A DNA stretch of 64,000 nucleotides from positions 15,262,001-15,326,000 of the forward strand of contig NC_092570.1 in NCBI RefSeq assembly GCF_037975245.1, written 5' to 3'. Shown here piece after piece: positions 12,997 through 26,189 of this stretch. The notes beneath the pieces are model-generated. The model saw nothing but the letters and a program-made list of their open reading frames with translations, searched no databases and was not told the origin of the DNA. The stretch comes from Apostichopus japonicus. Lineage: Eukaryota; Echinodermata; Holothuroidea; Aspidochirotida; Stichopodidae. Positions within the stretch are counted from its first letter, which is position 1, and each line of letters begins with the position of its first letter. The translations under genes were made by a program, and so were the position numbers.

Positions 12997-13700
12997 TTTT
13001 TCAGACTAGCCATTTCCTTCATTTATTTACATGTTTTGTAGTATTTTAATAAGTCAAACAGCAAGTTTTGCCCTAACCTGGATAAATGCATGCACATTAT
13101 TTGAGTTATTTTTGATGTCTTGGGTTTATTGGTACATGCACACTATGTCCTGACATTGCATGTGGTGCCTAATCATGTCCTGTGTTTTGGGGGATTGTGT
13201 CATTTTTTTCAGACTAGCCATTTCCTTCATTTATTTACATGTTTTGCAGTATTTTAATAAGTCAAACAGCAAGTTTTGCCCTAACCTGGGTAAATGCATG
13301 CACATTATTTGAGTTATTTTTGATGTCTTGGGTTTATTGGTACGTTCACTCTATGTCCTGGCATTGCACGTGGTGCCTAATCATGTCCTGTGTTTTGGGG
13401 GATTGTGTCATTTTTCCATACTAGCCATTTCCTTCATTTATTTACATGTTTTGTATTATTTTAATAAGTCAAACAGTTAGTTTTGCCCTAAACTGGTTAA
13501 ATGCATGCACATTATCTGAGTTATTTTTGATGTCTTGGGTTTATTGGTACATTCACTCTATGTCCTGGCATTGCACGTGGTGCCTAATCATGTCCTGTGT
13601 TTTGGGGGATTGTGCATTTACAAACTAGCCATTTCTTTCATTTCTTTACATCTTTTATAGTATTTTATTTAGCTCAAAGGGTTATTTTGCCCTTAAATGG
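12997..13700. repeat. 207-bp tandem repeat, three copies plus a partial
   Basis: The phrase actagccatttc begins at 13005, 13213, 13420 and 13624, giving periods of 208, 207 and 204 bp. Each unit ends with catgtcctgtgttttggggg. The two open frames at 13239-13424 and 13446-13628 are the same frame in successive units and are repeat artefacts. Confidence 0.95.
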
Positions 13701-13810
13701 TAAATAGTATATTTTACAGACATGTCCCCACCCTACACACAAGTTTCCTACAGGTCCCGGGTTATGTGGAGAAAATGGGATGAAAAAGCATGTCCCGACT
13801 TAACTCATTG

Positions 13811-13866
13811 GGTGCGTATGTATGTATGTATGTATGTATGTATGTATGTGTGTGTGTGTGTGTGTG
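13811..13866. repeat. (GTAT)n(GT)n microsatellite
   Basis: Tandem gtat followed by gt repeats. Confidence 0.95.
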
Positions 13867-13959
13867 ACGCCTGGCTTGTAAACACGGTATCTCAAGTAGG
13901 GAAGCTTGGACCAATCTAATATTTGGTGTATATGAGTACCACATTGAGTAGATGTGCCC

Positions 13960-16000
13960 TATTTTTTGTGTTGCCTGTGAAGGTCACCAAAGGTCAGTTA
14001 GAGGCCAAAAACCAAAATATTAAAACAAGCAATAACTCCCATTGACAGGATCCGACATGGTTGATATTTTGGGACCAGTTGTGAATGGGGTAAGGGATCA
14101 TTTCAAAACATAACGGTCATGTGATCCAAGGTCAACAAAGGTCAATTAGGGGTCAAAAACTAGTATTTTTGCAATAACTTGAGAACCAAATGTCCGTGAA
14201 GGTTGGGAGTTACGCTATTGTAATCAGGGAGTCGACCCGCATCTAGGTGACCTTTGACCTCTGGTTGACCTCCGGTGACCTTTATCAATTTTTTGGGTTA
14301 TTTGAATTTTCGTGGCCATAATCGGATCTCAAAGGTACCTTCCGATCAAAATGGTCCATAGTTGACCCCTGTGCGACCTTCGTGTGCGAAGTTATCAGAG
14401 GTCAATGTTTTTGTTTTTTAATAAGTACAGTTAGGATGGTCGCACAGACTTGTCATGTTGCTTTTTGGAATCAGCGTGTCAAACTACATCTGACTGCGAG
14501 GTCAAAAGGTCAAAGGTCAAATCATAAAAAATATGCTCATTTTAGGAGATACGGGGCAAAACAAAACAGAACAAAGATAAGTTTAAAAAATTGTTGACAT
14601 ATGATAGAGCTTATTGTGCTGAATATAGGAAACCAACTCCCGCTTCAATCGGACACCCAGTTCTCAAGTTATGAGGGGCCAAAGGTTGGTTTTGATACAT
14701 TTCTAGCAATAACATTATGTGTGTACATTGTAGGCCAAACAAATTTTAGGACAGAGTGCACCTCATCAAGAGGAACATTTTTGATAAAAACCATCAGGTC
14801 ATTCAAGGTCATTCAAGGTTGATTATGTGCCAAAAACTCCCAACTTATGCTAATTTTTGCAACAACTTCTAGTCACGAAGTCTGACATGGCTGGTATATT
14901 AGGACAAGTTGTGAATGGAGTAGGGACACATATTCAAAAATAACCGTGATGTGATCCAAGGTCACCAAAGGTCATTTATGGATCAAAATGTGTTTTTTTT
15001 TTCTCAATAACTTTTGAAACTACCACTGACAGGGTCCGACATGGTTGATATTTTGGGACTAGCTGTGAATGGGGTAAGGGATCATTTCAAAACATAACGG
15101 TAATATGATCCAAGGTCAACAAAGGTCAATTAGGGGTCAAAAACTAGTATTTTTGCAATAACGTGAGAACCAAATGTCCCTCAAGGTTGGGATTTTAAGA
15201 CAGAGTGTACATCATCAAGGGGAACATTTTTGATAAAAACCATTAGGTCATCCAAGGTCATTCAAGGTTGAGTATGTGCAAAAAACTCCCAACTTATGCT
15301 AATTTTTGCAACAACTTCTAGTCACGTAGTCTGACATGGCTGGTATATTAGGACAAGTTGTGAATGGAGTAGGGACACATTTTCAAAGATAACCGTGATG
15401 TGATCCAAGGTCACTAAAGGTCATTTATGGGTCAAAATGTGTTTTTTTTCTCAATAACTTGTGAAACTACCATTGACGGGTCCGACATGGTTGATATTTT
15501 GGGACTAGTTGTGAATGGGGTAAGGGATCATTTCAAAACATAACGGTAATATGGTCCAAGGTCAACAAAGGTCAATTAGGGGTCAAAAACTAGTATTTTT
15601 GCTATAACGTGAGAACCAAATGTCCATCAAGGTTGGGATTTTAGGACAGAGTGCACATCATCAAGAGGAACATTTTTGATAAAAACCATTAGGTCATCCA
15701 AGGTCATTCAAGGTTGATTATGTGCCAAAAACTCCCAACTTATGCTAATTTTTGCAACAACTTCTAGTCACCAAGTCTGACATGGCTGGTATATTAGGAC
15801 AAGTTGTGAATGAAGTAGGGACACATATTCAAAAATAACCGTGATGTGATCCAAGGTCAGCAAAGGTCATTTATGGGTCAAAATGTGTTTTTTTCCCGAT
15901 AACTTGTGAAACTACCACAGACAGGGTTGAGAGTTACGCTATTGTAATACAATGGTCGAACTGCATTTGGGTAACCTTTGACCTCAGGTTGACCTCCAGT
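13960..16000. repeat. Roughly 450-bp higher-order repeat rich in AGGTCA direct repeats
   Basis: Two alternating modules. One has tccgacatggttgatatttt at about 14048, 15032 and 15480. The other has tctgacatggctggtatatt at about 14881, 15331 and 15776. Same-module spacing in the regular part is about 445-450 bp. Each module contains an AGGTCA-NNNN-AGGTCA pair (for example 13981-13996, 14129-14144, and near 14957, 15110, 15407, 15555 and 15852), and the segments between contain AGGTCA-TYCA-AGGTCA. No open frame of note. Confidence 0.9.
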
Positions 16001-17517
16001 GACCTGTATTAGCTTCTTTCAAGTTGATTCTTTGAAGTTTCGTGGGCATATTCCAATCTAACTTGTCCATAAGTGGACTCCTCTGCAACCCTAATGTGCG
16101 AAGTTATTAAGAGATTTGGTTTGGTTTTGTAATACTTGGTGTATGGATTCATAACATTGAGTACAAGAACCCTATTGCTTTTGATGGAGGTGTGTATAAC
16201 CACGTACAGTAGAATGACCTGTGTTAGCATGTCATAGTGTTATTGTAACAGCTAGTTCTGGTTATACTAACAAGCAGAAGTCTAGTGCATTAAAGTCATC
16301 GAAACCTCAATGCATTTTGCATTCTGGTTGTAATAATGCAACTACATCTTTCTTGAATATTTCCTCTCATAATTTCACCCTTTGAAACACTCGTATCGAT
16401 TATGCAAAGCTACTTCTTCACGACACATTAGACTTCATGCAATATTTCGGTTATCGGATGTTCTGTAAGTGTAATGGGCACAGGTTGAGGGTGTTAGTTT
16501 GTTAATATCAGGCAGGGTTGGGTTTAATTAATGAAACTGGGTGCTGGATATATTTTGACTTGAACAGAGATTAATTACCAATCTAGTATAGTATCATAAA
16601 GTAATCTACTATGCTTTTATAAACCATTGAAAGACAAATTATAAAAGAAATAATAGGTTACTGGAACATGTTCTGAACATCCGTGTATTACAGTAAATCT
16701 TTATATTGGAAGAATGATTTGAGTTTACAAAGGAATCACATGAAAATTAATTACTAAATTAAACCAAAGGTACAATTCTGTTTCAACATTGAAAGCAGTT
16801 CAGCATGGAACGTCTCTCGTCTATTTATCATAAATGGAGCTAAAGAGATCAAACAAACAAACTTTGGTAAACTAATTCGTGTTCACCTGAGAAATGAGAG
16901 CTGTTTTTTTTCTTGTTACCTTAATGACCTCACAAATAATTATCCACTTCCAACACAAACTATAGTATCTCACAAACTGCACATACTTTCTACAATGTTT
17001 GCTGGCTATGAAGTAAAATGGATTAACACAATCAATAACTCAAATCAGCGACTCGATCAGAGCCAGAGAAATTCCTTTAAGAGCTAATATACGGAAAGCC
17101 ACTGCTTGCAATATAACGTGTTGACTCTTACGTTAATTCCTTAAGGTATGCCTATCGGTATGAATAGCTATCAAGATTAATTTGTTTCCTCGTAGATGTC
17201 TTAATTAATCTCATTAAAAATCACAGCATGACACCGATTTTCTATATTTGATGCCGATTAAATCAAGGCACGTGAGGTTATGTTACAAATGGAAGTATAT
17301 AATTATAATACTTTACGTATATGTGTGGAAAAATGGAATCAATTTATCGAGTTGCTGTTCTTGAAATATTTTCTATAAATTTATTTTTATAAATTGAAAG
17401 GTTATACGCCTGCAGGATTAATTTAAATAAATTGACTGTCGTTTGTTTTACTTCGGCAGTTTTCTAAGCCGAATCGTACCAGGAAATGATATAGTCTACG
17501 TCATGCAACATAGCAAC
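16001..17517. other. No gene recognised
   Basis: AT-rich with stops in all frames. No repeat or splice pattern supports a feature. Confidence 0.5.
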
Positions 17518-17525
17518 AGTTTGAA

Positions 17526-17913
17526 CAGTGGCGGAGCTTGGGGTATTGGTCAGGGGGGCAAGAATGGTCTGTAGGGGCGCTTCCGACACCATATCTACAC
17601 AGAGCGCTACCACAGGTTGGCGCGGAGCGTACAGAATTTTTTTGAGTTAAGATACTCCCTAGATCCCTTTCCGGGCCTTGCTAATTTGCAGATAAACGAA
17701 GAATAAATAGGTGTCATCGCCATTTCGTCAGGAAATTACACCAGCAAAATGTGACAAATGTCAATAGGTATTTGAGAGCGCAATAAAAAAGTCAATAATC
17801 GCGAATAAGTAAATAGTGGTAAAAAAGCTGAAAAGGGCGCCAGCAGTCCATTTGAGTCCGTCAGGGGGGGGGGGGCATCTGCCCCCTCTGACTGTATGAA
17901 CGCTCCGCCACTG
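17526..17913. mobile_element. hAT-like MITE with 8-bp target duplication
   Basis: 388 bp. Left end CAGTGGCGGAGC, right end GCTCCGCCACTG, a perfect 12-bp terminal inverted repeat. It is flanked by agtttgaa (17518-17525) and agtttgag (17914-17921), an 8-bp duplication with one mismatch, as expected for hAT-type (or P-type) transposition. The interior holds G and C runs and no transposase frame, so it would depend on proteins from elsewhere. Confidence 0.87.
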
Positions 17914-17921
17914 AGTTTGAG

Positions 17922-20320
17922 GAATTTAAAATACAAGAAATTTACACACAAAAAATGGAAGACAAAAGGTTACAGTTTGGATTATGAAAGGCTTCATTAG
18001 TCGAGATGTGGGTGAGTCAGAATTATCCTGGTAAATTGGCTTTGTGTTTTAAATATTAAATATCATTCAAATGTCAATAAAAATACCCGGCTATGCAAGT
18101 GGTTAATATGGTTAATATTTGATAGGTAGGGTTTGTATTGTCACTAAAATTCGTGCGGTTATTTTCCTTATTTTGCTTAAACCGACAATTTTATGAAGGA
18201 TACTGAATGAAAGCTATCAAACTTGGTTATTTCTATTTTATGAGAACTTCGTGGAAATGATAAGGAAATATCAAATTTGTATGTGACTTCTGCAGTTTTA
18301 AATTTGAATTGATTTTTTTGATTTTGTTTTTGGTAATTAACCACGATCACGTTTCGTTGACACCCTTCTTAGAACCAAACTGTTTACGATATGTACAACG
18401 AACCAATGATACAGTGTACTGTTCGTTTCATTTCTTATCTTTCAGACTTTTGAAGACCATATGAAGAGAATCCCGACCAAATTTCAGAACTTTTTAGCCT
18501 AAAATTGACAATTTTGTTAAGGCTAAAATCCTAATGACTTTTATTTCTAATTTGTGGACAAAATCACGACTTTTTTCAATTCTTCCCGAAATCATTCGTA
18601 GAGATTAAAAGGTCCTTCTGATTATATAACTGAGATAATTTTGTAACTGTTCATCCCAATATGTATGCCCCCCCCCAAAAAAAATCTAATTTAATTTAAT
18701 AGTACTTTGAAATTGTTATGAAGGCATATTTACGGATACCTCTTTGAGCTTAAAATTTGAAAGAATGCCATAATGCGATTAGGAGGCCATTAAGGTGTAC
18801 CTCGACCAAAGTTCAGAAGTTTGATTTTAAGCCCCAATTTGACACAATTTGACACTAATGGTGTAAACGTTTCTCAAATTTGAGGGTAATAGCTTTACCC
18901 TTTAGGCTCCCTTTCCTCGGCGAACTACCCAGTATCTTAAATTAGGATTCCTTCGCTTTCTGTACAGTGTCTAATTGCTACATGTCAAATGACACACAGA
19001 CAATGTGTAAATGTCCGACCCCAAGACCATTCCAAAAACATCTCTTCAAAACGATATCGTATGCTGACTTTTTGTATTTCAAATATGTATCACTGACCCT
19101 CACGTCTCCCTGGCTTCCTTCAGCAAGCGATAGTGTAGATGAATGACCGAGTTTAAAATATAACAAAAATAATAATAATAATAATGAGACAACAATACCC
19201 GCCATGAGGTCAGAACAAATGTTGATTCCAACAAATTATGATTTATTAACGTCAAAGGGAGTCACTTGAAGGAATAAGGTCATCACCTATCATCATCCTG
19301 CCACCACTGTCTCTCTCTGCTAGTAAGAGAAAGATGGACTATATAAGAGGCAAGCGCAAATAGCTTTCTGAATCAAACAGTCCCGGGGTTTGGATGTCCA
19401 ACCAAAGGCAATATGATAAGATTTAATCGTTTTCGAAAGTAGGACGTGGTGTGTGGAAGGTCAAAGTTTCAGGCACCGGGCGTAAAATTACGGGTGTACG
19501 TGCCATCTGGGATTAGATGGATCGGAAGTCAATGGGGGGGGGGGATGCTTTCGAATATAGGTTGATGGAATAATCTTGTCTCCAGTTGTACAATCAGCAT
19601 AATTTTGTTTTATTGCTTTCGTTGTGGTTATTATGTTGGGGTCAATGAAAAGTGAAAGCCATTATAACAATCGAATATAGAAACATAATCTCAGTCTGAA
19701 GATTCTACAAAGTAAAATTTAAAAATTAAAAATAACAAAAGGTGAGAAAACTGTTACCAAATTGTTACCAAATTTGCATGTTCAAATCTGCTGCAAAAAC
19801 CAGGTGTAGATAAAAGTATATAAGATAATGTTATATATTTAGAGAACCTCCATGTCGCTTCGATCCTAGCAGGATTTCTTTCTTCAAGGGCTGAAACTGA
19901 AAATAGAATATGCAATTTTAATTTACGACTGGACTGCCAAGTTTGAAGCCCATTTATATTATCCTGCTACCTTTCATCTCACCGCCCATTGTTCTGTCTA
20001 CTTCGAATCAACACATTGTTTAATGTTCCAAATAACCAATTTTTTCCCTGAAGATTATTCCGTTTTAGATACCCGCTCTTTGTTTACGTTTTGTCGGCAA
20101 TTTTAGAAAAATATTAATTAATCAGCGACGACCGAATAATAAACGCCATAACATTTCGTCACTCGGACACTAAGCTCGATTATTAATCCCATATCCAAAG
20201 GATTTTGTTTCGACTTTCAGATCATTAATTGACTCTTCATTATAGTAATATTTCAATGAACCACGTTGCTATGGGATTTTAAATTTGAAATATTTATGAA
20301 AGATCATAATCAATAAATGT
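17922..20320. other. No gene recognised
   Basis: AT-rich. A TATA-like ctatataagaggc near 19338 lies about 30 bp before nothing identifiable as a coding start. An (ATA)n stretch lies near 19165-19185. Confidence 0.4.
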
Positions 20321-20324
20321 TAAC

Positions 20325-21640
20325 AATGGATTTAAATGGACCAGAAGCTCAATTCCCTTTGGTCAAAAGTGTAATTCTACTCATTTTTTTGCCTCTATTA
20401 AACCTCAACACTTTAAATTCAATATTTTGAATGATGACGTCATGATTTAAAGTTGAAATTCAACTGTCGTTTGGAAGAGTAGGGACTTATTTTAAACGCT
20501 ATAATCGTTCAATATATAATAAAGAGGTTGTCATCCTATCTCTGCATGGTTTTGAGAAGATTTAAAAAATTGGTATTTTGGTCGAAATTTGATAAAAATC
20601 ATAAGGGTATAGCCTTACAAAATGATCCAATTTGGACGAAAAATCGAGGTTTTCAGGATTAAGCATAGTCGTGTAGAATGGATTCGTATGGATCAGAAGC
20701 TCATTTCCCTCCGGTCGAAAGAGAAATTCTACTCATTGTTCCGCCTCTTTATTCAATATTTTGAATGATGTCGTCATGATTTAAAGTTGAAATTCAACTG
20801 TCGTTTGAATGATAAGGGACTTATTTTAAACGTTATAATCGTTCAATATATAATAGAGGTCGTCATCCCATCTCTGCATCGTTTTGAGAAGATTTAAAAA
20901 ATTAGTATTTTGGTCGAAATTTGATAAAAATCATAAGGGTATAGTATATCCTTACAAAATGATCCAATTTGGACGAAAAATCGAGTTTTTCAGAATTAAG
21001 CATAATTGTGTAGAATGGATTCGTATGGATCAGAAGCTCATTTCCCTCCGGTCGAAAGAGAAATTCTACTCATTGTTTCGCCTCTAACTTCAATATTTTG
21101 AATGATGACGTCATGATTTAAAGTTGAAATTGAACTGTCGTTTGAAAGATTAGGGACTTATTTTAAACGCTATAATCGTTCAATATATAATAAAGAGGTC
21201 GTCATCCCATCTCTGCATCGTTTTGAGAAGATTTAAAAAACTGGTATTTTGGTCGAAATTTGATAAAAATCATAAGGGTATAGCCTTACAAAATGATCCA
21301 ATTTTGACGAAAAATCGAGATTTTCAGATTTCAGCATAATTGTGTAAAATGGATTCTATGGATCAGAAGCTTATTTCCCTCCGGTCGAAGGAGAAATTCT
21401 ACTCATAAGATGTAAGATATAAGAATCTTTATTGGCCATAAAAGGAATTGGAGTTCACTCCATCTCAGTATAACATACATAAAACAGTCATAAAAACAGT
21501 CATAAAATCATTGTTTCGCCTCTAAATTAAATATTTTGAATGATGACGTCATGATTTAAAGTTGAAATTCAACTGTCGTTTGAAAGAGTATAGGGACTTA
21601 TTTTAAACGCTATAATCGTTCAATATAAAATTTTACTTAC
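20325..21640. repeat. 336-bp tandem repeat, about four copies, with CRE-like palindromes
   Basis: The landmark gatgacgtcatgattt recurs at 20433, 20767 (mutated to tgtcgtca), 21104 and 21542, giving periods of about 334, 337 and 438 bp; the last is enlarged by a 105-bp insertion. Three of four copies have the perfect palindrome TGACGTCA (20435-20442, 21106-21113, 21544-21551). The 67-codon frame at 20884-21087 is part of the repeat. Confidence 0.9.
21407..21511 (-). mobile_element. Short retroelement 3' tail inserted in the tandem repeat
   Basis: Comparison with neighbouring repeat copies shows that 105 bp interrupt ctactcat|tgtttcg, with tcat duplicated at both sides. Read on the minus strand it ends ggccaataaagattctta then tatcttacatctt, like the AATAAA plus short-repeat tail of many non-LTR retrotransposons. 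Probably a 5'-truncated LINE or SINE copy. Confidence 0.6.
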
Positions 21641-22620
21641 TGATTTAATATTCAAATTAGTTTGTCTTTTGTTTTAACCACTATTATTTTCTGATTATTA
21701 ATAAGAGATCGGAATCCGTCCTCCGCATAATCTTGAGAAAATTTTAAAAACCGCGATGTGTTGTAGAAATTTGTTTGTAATGGCTTCATATGGTTCAAAA
21801 ACTCATTTTAAAACGTCCTTTAAACTAGACATTCCACCCACACCAACATTGGGAAGGCAGTACACCGTTTAGAATTTTGGGAGATTTGTCTTGTCGCATC
21901 GCTGATTTCTTTGTTTACAGAACACACACGCCACACGTGTTTTTTATTCAGACTGAGGACCCATTATTCGATAACAATAGGATTCTTCAGAGGACGTAGC
22001 TGTTATTGTCAAGTGACGCCTGAGGACTTGGAATTCCTTTGTTCAGAATACAAAACATGTGCACAAGTGTATTCATCCGCACGCGCATATATTCTGTACG
22101 ACACTTTTTCAATAATCCCAAATCATGAATTGAAATAAAGCAAATATGGTTATTTTGGAAGAAAGTAGATCTCAGGGATAATGTTGTATTACAGTCCACC
22201 CACTTATTTCCTGAAATTACACGAAACGAGGTTAATTAGTATTCTAAGAAGTGTGCAGTGCTTAGAAAACCAACACATCGAACAAAATTTCAATACCGAA
22301 TCGGATCGTCCATTATTAAAATAATCCAGGGAGTTAATGGTGCCTACTCTCTCATGTGACATTTCAAAGAGATATTACTAATCACATTGGAAGCATCTGA
22401 CTTATTATACGTTCATATCACTCAAGGTCATTAATGCTACTGGAATGCTCCACTCGAAGCTTCGTTTATAAATCCCGTGTTTGCAATTTTCTCCGCGTTC
22501 TACCCGAACAGCCCAGTCTTGATTCTTGATTAATGAACATCCTCATAAGCAAACTTGCTGTCCCGGATGTGTAACTTAACCCTGGTCATTGGTAACTTGT
22601 CACGCATACACACCAAAGTG
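21641..22620. other. No gene recognised
   Basis: Unique-looking sequence; overlapping short frames on both strands near 21911-22199 lack splice or motif support. Confidence 0.4.
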
Positions 22621-22734
22621 TGCACAATTCAAACAATCTCTCCTGGGGCACCACAGTGCACCACAGCCACGACAGCCACGTGTCCCCTGGGGGACTTCCC
22701 ACAAACCGGCGCACGCAACTATATTTACAAGTCA

Positions 22735-22886
22735 CCTCGCAAGTCCCCATTTATACACCTGGGTGAAGAGAGGCAATGGAGATAAAGTGCCTTGCCCAAG
22801 GACACAACGCAGTGATCTGGCCAGGGCTCGAACCTGTAATCCTTAGATCACAAGCCCACTGCCTTAACCACTTGACCACAACGCCC
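22735..22886 (-). mobile_element. tRNA-derived SINE
   Basis: On the minus strand, from 22886, the unit starts gggcgttgtggtcaagtgg (A-box region) and has ggttcgagccc (B box) about 50 bp on, both polymerase III promoter boxes of a tRNA-like head. It is followed by gtgtccttgggcaaggcac, a conserved SINE body motif seen in several marine animal SINEs. The unit may extend left to about 22640. Open frames across it are artefacts. Confidence 0.8.
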
Positions 22887-22894
22887 TCTTGTAA

Positions 22895-25740
22895 CTGCGC
22901 TGCTTCAAATTCACGTTTTGATGGCAAGTTCTGTGTTAGGCTCGGAATATCCGTCTTCTCTACAACTGATGACAAATAATACAGTAAGTGTTTGTTTCGG
23001 TTAAAAATACTATGGTTCTGAGTTCATGACCGACGCAGTGTTTATAGTTCATATGATCGCTCCAATATTGCGCTTGAGAGTTAATACATCTAAGGTTCTC
23101 TTCATTATCAGAACACGTGTGAAGAATGATACGATTATATTAACTGACATTGGGCCTTGACCTTCAGTTCTTTTTGCAATCATCATACATCTTGTCGATA
23201 ATCTTAATGGTTTTGGGGGTAGGCCTCATTGACCCTCACAATAACTACACGAAAAGGAATCAACAAACTATGAGTTTCATCACTATACATTACACTCTGC
23301 AGCATCTTACACAGCCATACCCCGCTCATCGGCCGCGAGCTATGTTCCCTTGTCTATTAATTGTAGGTATGCCTCCCATATACTGTCCAATAAACAGTGG
23401 GTTTGTAATATCTGCTTGATAGCATCCTCCGCGCCCCAGGCATCCGAAATATCATTTGCTGAAAACTGTGGGGGAATCAATTAGGTTCAAGCCATCGTTG
23501 AAATATATCTGGGCTCCAGGCGGTTGAATAAGAAACACTACATTAGAGGGGTTCCATTCATGTTGTAAGACTACAAGATAGCATCGAGAACCGAAAGACA
23601 ATTCACTTCTGAAGTGTTTTCTATGGATACTGGGGCCGTTTGTCATGTCACGAATCCACTACAAGTCTCCAACAGGCCTTAAATTAACCTTTAGGTATTT
23701 CTTATCAAAGCAATGATCACATGGTATACCGGGTATAGTTACGATTACAAACGATGTAATAATAAGTTGGTTAAATGGTGTTAAATATAAATCCAATTTT
23801 GGGCGAAAAGATATTTGGTTGTCTTAATATAGGGTTGCCGCACTGTCAATATAAATGTTAAAATTTATTTCATTTTTCACTTGAATGTTAATACTAAAAC
23901 CACAAAACAAGGTTGGAAAAATTATTTTAAAAAAATAGATTGTTGTATAAGTTTGACGGATTGCAAAACGTAAATTGATTTTTTTTACCGGATTAGATTC
24001 GTATAAACGCAAGTGAATATTTCGTTTTTTATGTATCAATTATATATTCCATGATAAATTTTTCAAACATATTTAAATGTCGTTATTAACGTTTCATCTT
24101 GCTAGAGCTAATTTTCATGATCGATTCCATTCTTGGGTTATCCGAAAATTACATTCTTCAACGGAATCGATATGCGGTTAGACAGTATTAGCTTTTATTA
24201 GACATGAATGAAACGTGAAACAAGTTTTGTATACAGAGATTATTGGTTAGGCGTCATAATCATCGTATGTATAATGTGGTAGGCAAACACCAAATCGTAA
24301 CACTATAAGACAATGTATTAATTTCTGGTCATCTACGCACATATATTTGCTCTGTTTTTCTCTTTATTCTTTGAAGACGTGTATATAGTTAAAAAATTAC
24401 TTATCCATGTGAAATCCTTGAGAGGAAAGTATCAGTTCAAAACTTACGAAATCAGGGATCACGATTGACATATGCGATTGATATATTAAATATTATTATT
24501 ATAGAAAATGTAACCGGAATAGTACATGGCTTGATCAATTTTTACTATGAATAAGAGACAACCGTTAATCAGTATAAACTGAAGTGTGTTGTAACACCGT
24601 AAGACATGTTAGACCTGTCAACAGATGCTACTGTGGAAGAATTCCTCACAGACGAATTTATTACTCAAAGGCTGTTTCAACCAATGACTGGTTAGGAGTA
24701 GAAACAACTGTCCTTATGTTTGACTAGTAAGTATACCCTGTAAAATTGGTACAAATTGTAGATTTTAAGCGTTTGGCAGTAAAGTGTCATCCACTTCTCT
24801 GTAAGTCCAGTCAAACATGCATAGGATTGTATGTTTAATATTTTATGTTTGTAAGTCTTTCACAGTAACAACTACGGTACTCATAAATGTAACACATGTT
24901 ACGAAAATGTAATACATATCAGTTTAACTGATTAACGGGTACTCAACTTTACCAGTTTTAGCTGATAAAGCCATGACAAGTGGATGAAACTGTTCAGTTT
25001 AACCTAAGCTTTTCATTAAAAACGCGCCTGAGGCAACACGGTAAATTCGAAGCGCTCGTTCGCCGAAGAATTACGATAAATGTCACAATGTGTTTTGTGT
25101 GTCGCATTGTTGATAACATTCGTTTTGGGAATTAACCTTCCAGTGACTCGTTCGCTTCAGAATTGCCGATTGTCGTTATCATTCCCTTAGATGCACAGAT
25201 AAGTGTCGCTGGCAATATGCAATGTTTTCAAGAAATCTTGTTTGCAATGAGTTATCGGACTAGGAATGTAATAGCGTCGTTTGACAAGACTATTCCTATG
25301 TAGCTGAGTTTATGATGTCACTGATATCATGACATGAACAGGAATCTAAGCAGAAAACGCTAGTTGATCCAGGCAATGTGACATTTCAGAATGGACTCTT
25401 TGATGAGGGGCGCTATGTAACTTTTCGTTGTCAAGTGATTATAATTACCACAATTATAGTCGAATATTTTATTTTTCTTATCGCTTAATATGAAATAATC
25501 ACACATATTTCACGTCGCGATCCACGAGTAGGAAGATATGTAAAACGAATCTACAGCGTACACACGTTCATGAAACCGTACAAAAAGTTGAAATGTAAAA
25601 CATTTTGATAATACCTGATCAAAATATCGATTGCAATAATCGTTACATATGAACAAGAAGCCGACAGTAGAAAAATGCAACAGAAAGTGCAAGTTAAGCT
25701 ATAGCTACAAAACACAAAGCATGGCAAAGGCCTGACTTTT
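22895..25740. other. No gene firmly recognised
   Basis: AT-rich. A possible short reading frame starts at ATG 24606 (see findings). Otherwise only chance frames. Confidence 0.4.
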
Positions 25741-25761
25741 ACAATCCATAATTAATGTTAC

Positions 25762-25784
25762 TACACACACACACACACACACAC

Positions 25785-25869
<85 letters not shown>

Positions 25870-25950
25870 TATATTGATAGATACATAAATTGATAGATAG
25901 ACTGATAGATAAATAGACTGATAGACATAAATAGACTGATAGATAGATAT
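25762..25950. repeat. Compound microsatellite (AC)n(AT)n(GATA)n
   Basis: (AC)n at 25762-25784, (AT)n at 25787-25866, then imperfect gata/gact tetranucleotide repeats to about 25950. Confidence 0.96.
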
Positions 25951-26111
25951 TAAGGATGATCGTCATTCCACTGCAGGCATTTCCCCCTGTATCGAACAAT
26001 GCTAGTCTATAATAGTTCGCACCCTATTTTGAACGAGGAGACAGTTTCTTATATTTCACACACGATGTTGTACCTGCATAACTTAAATTAGACTGTAAAC
26101 CCTACGGCCTG

Positions 26112-26112
<1 letters not shown>

Positions 26113-26188
<76 letters not shown>
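26113..26188. repeat. (AT)n microsatellite
   Basis: About 75 bp of pure AT dinucleotide. Confidence 0.97.

Positions 26189-26189
<1 letters not shown>

Noticed and set aside
19338-19350. TATA-like promoter sequence ctatataagaggc
   Set aside because: No coding start, exon or transcript support downstream; such motifs are expected by chance in AT-rich DNA.
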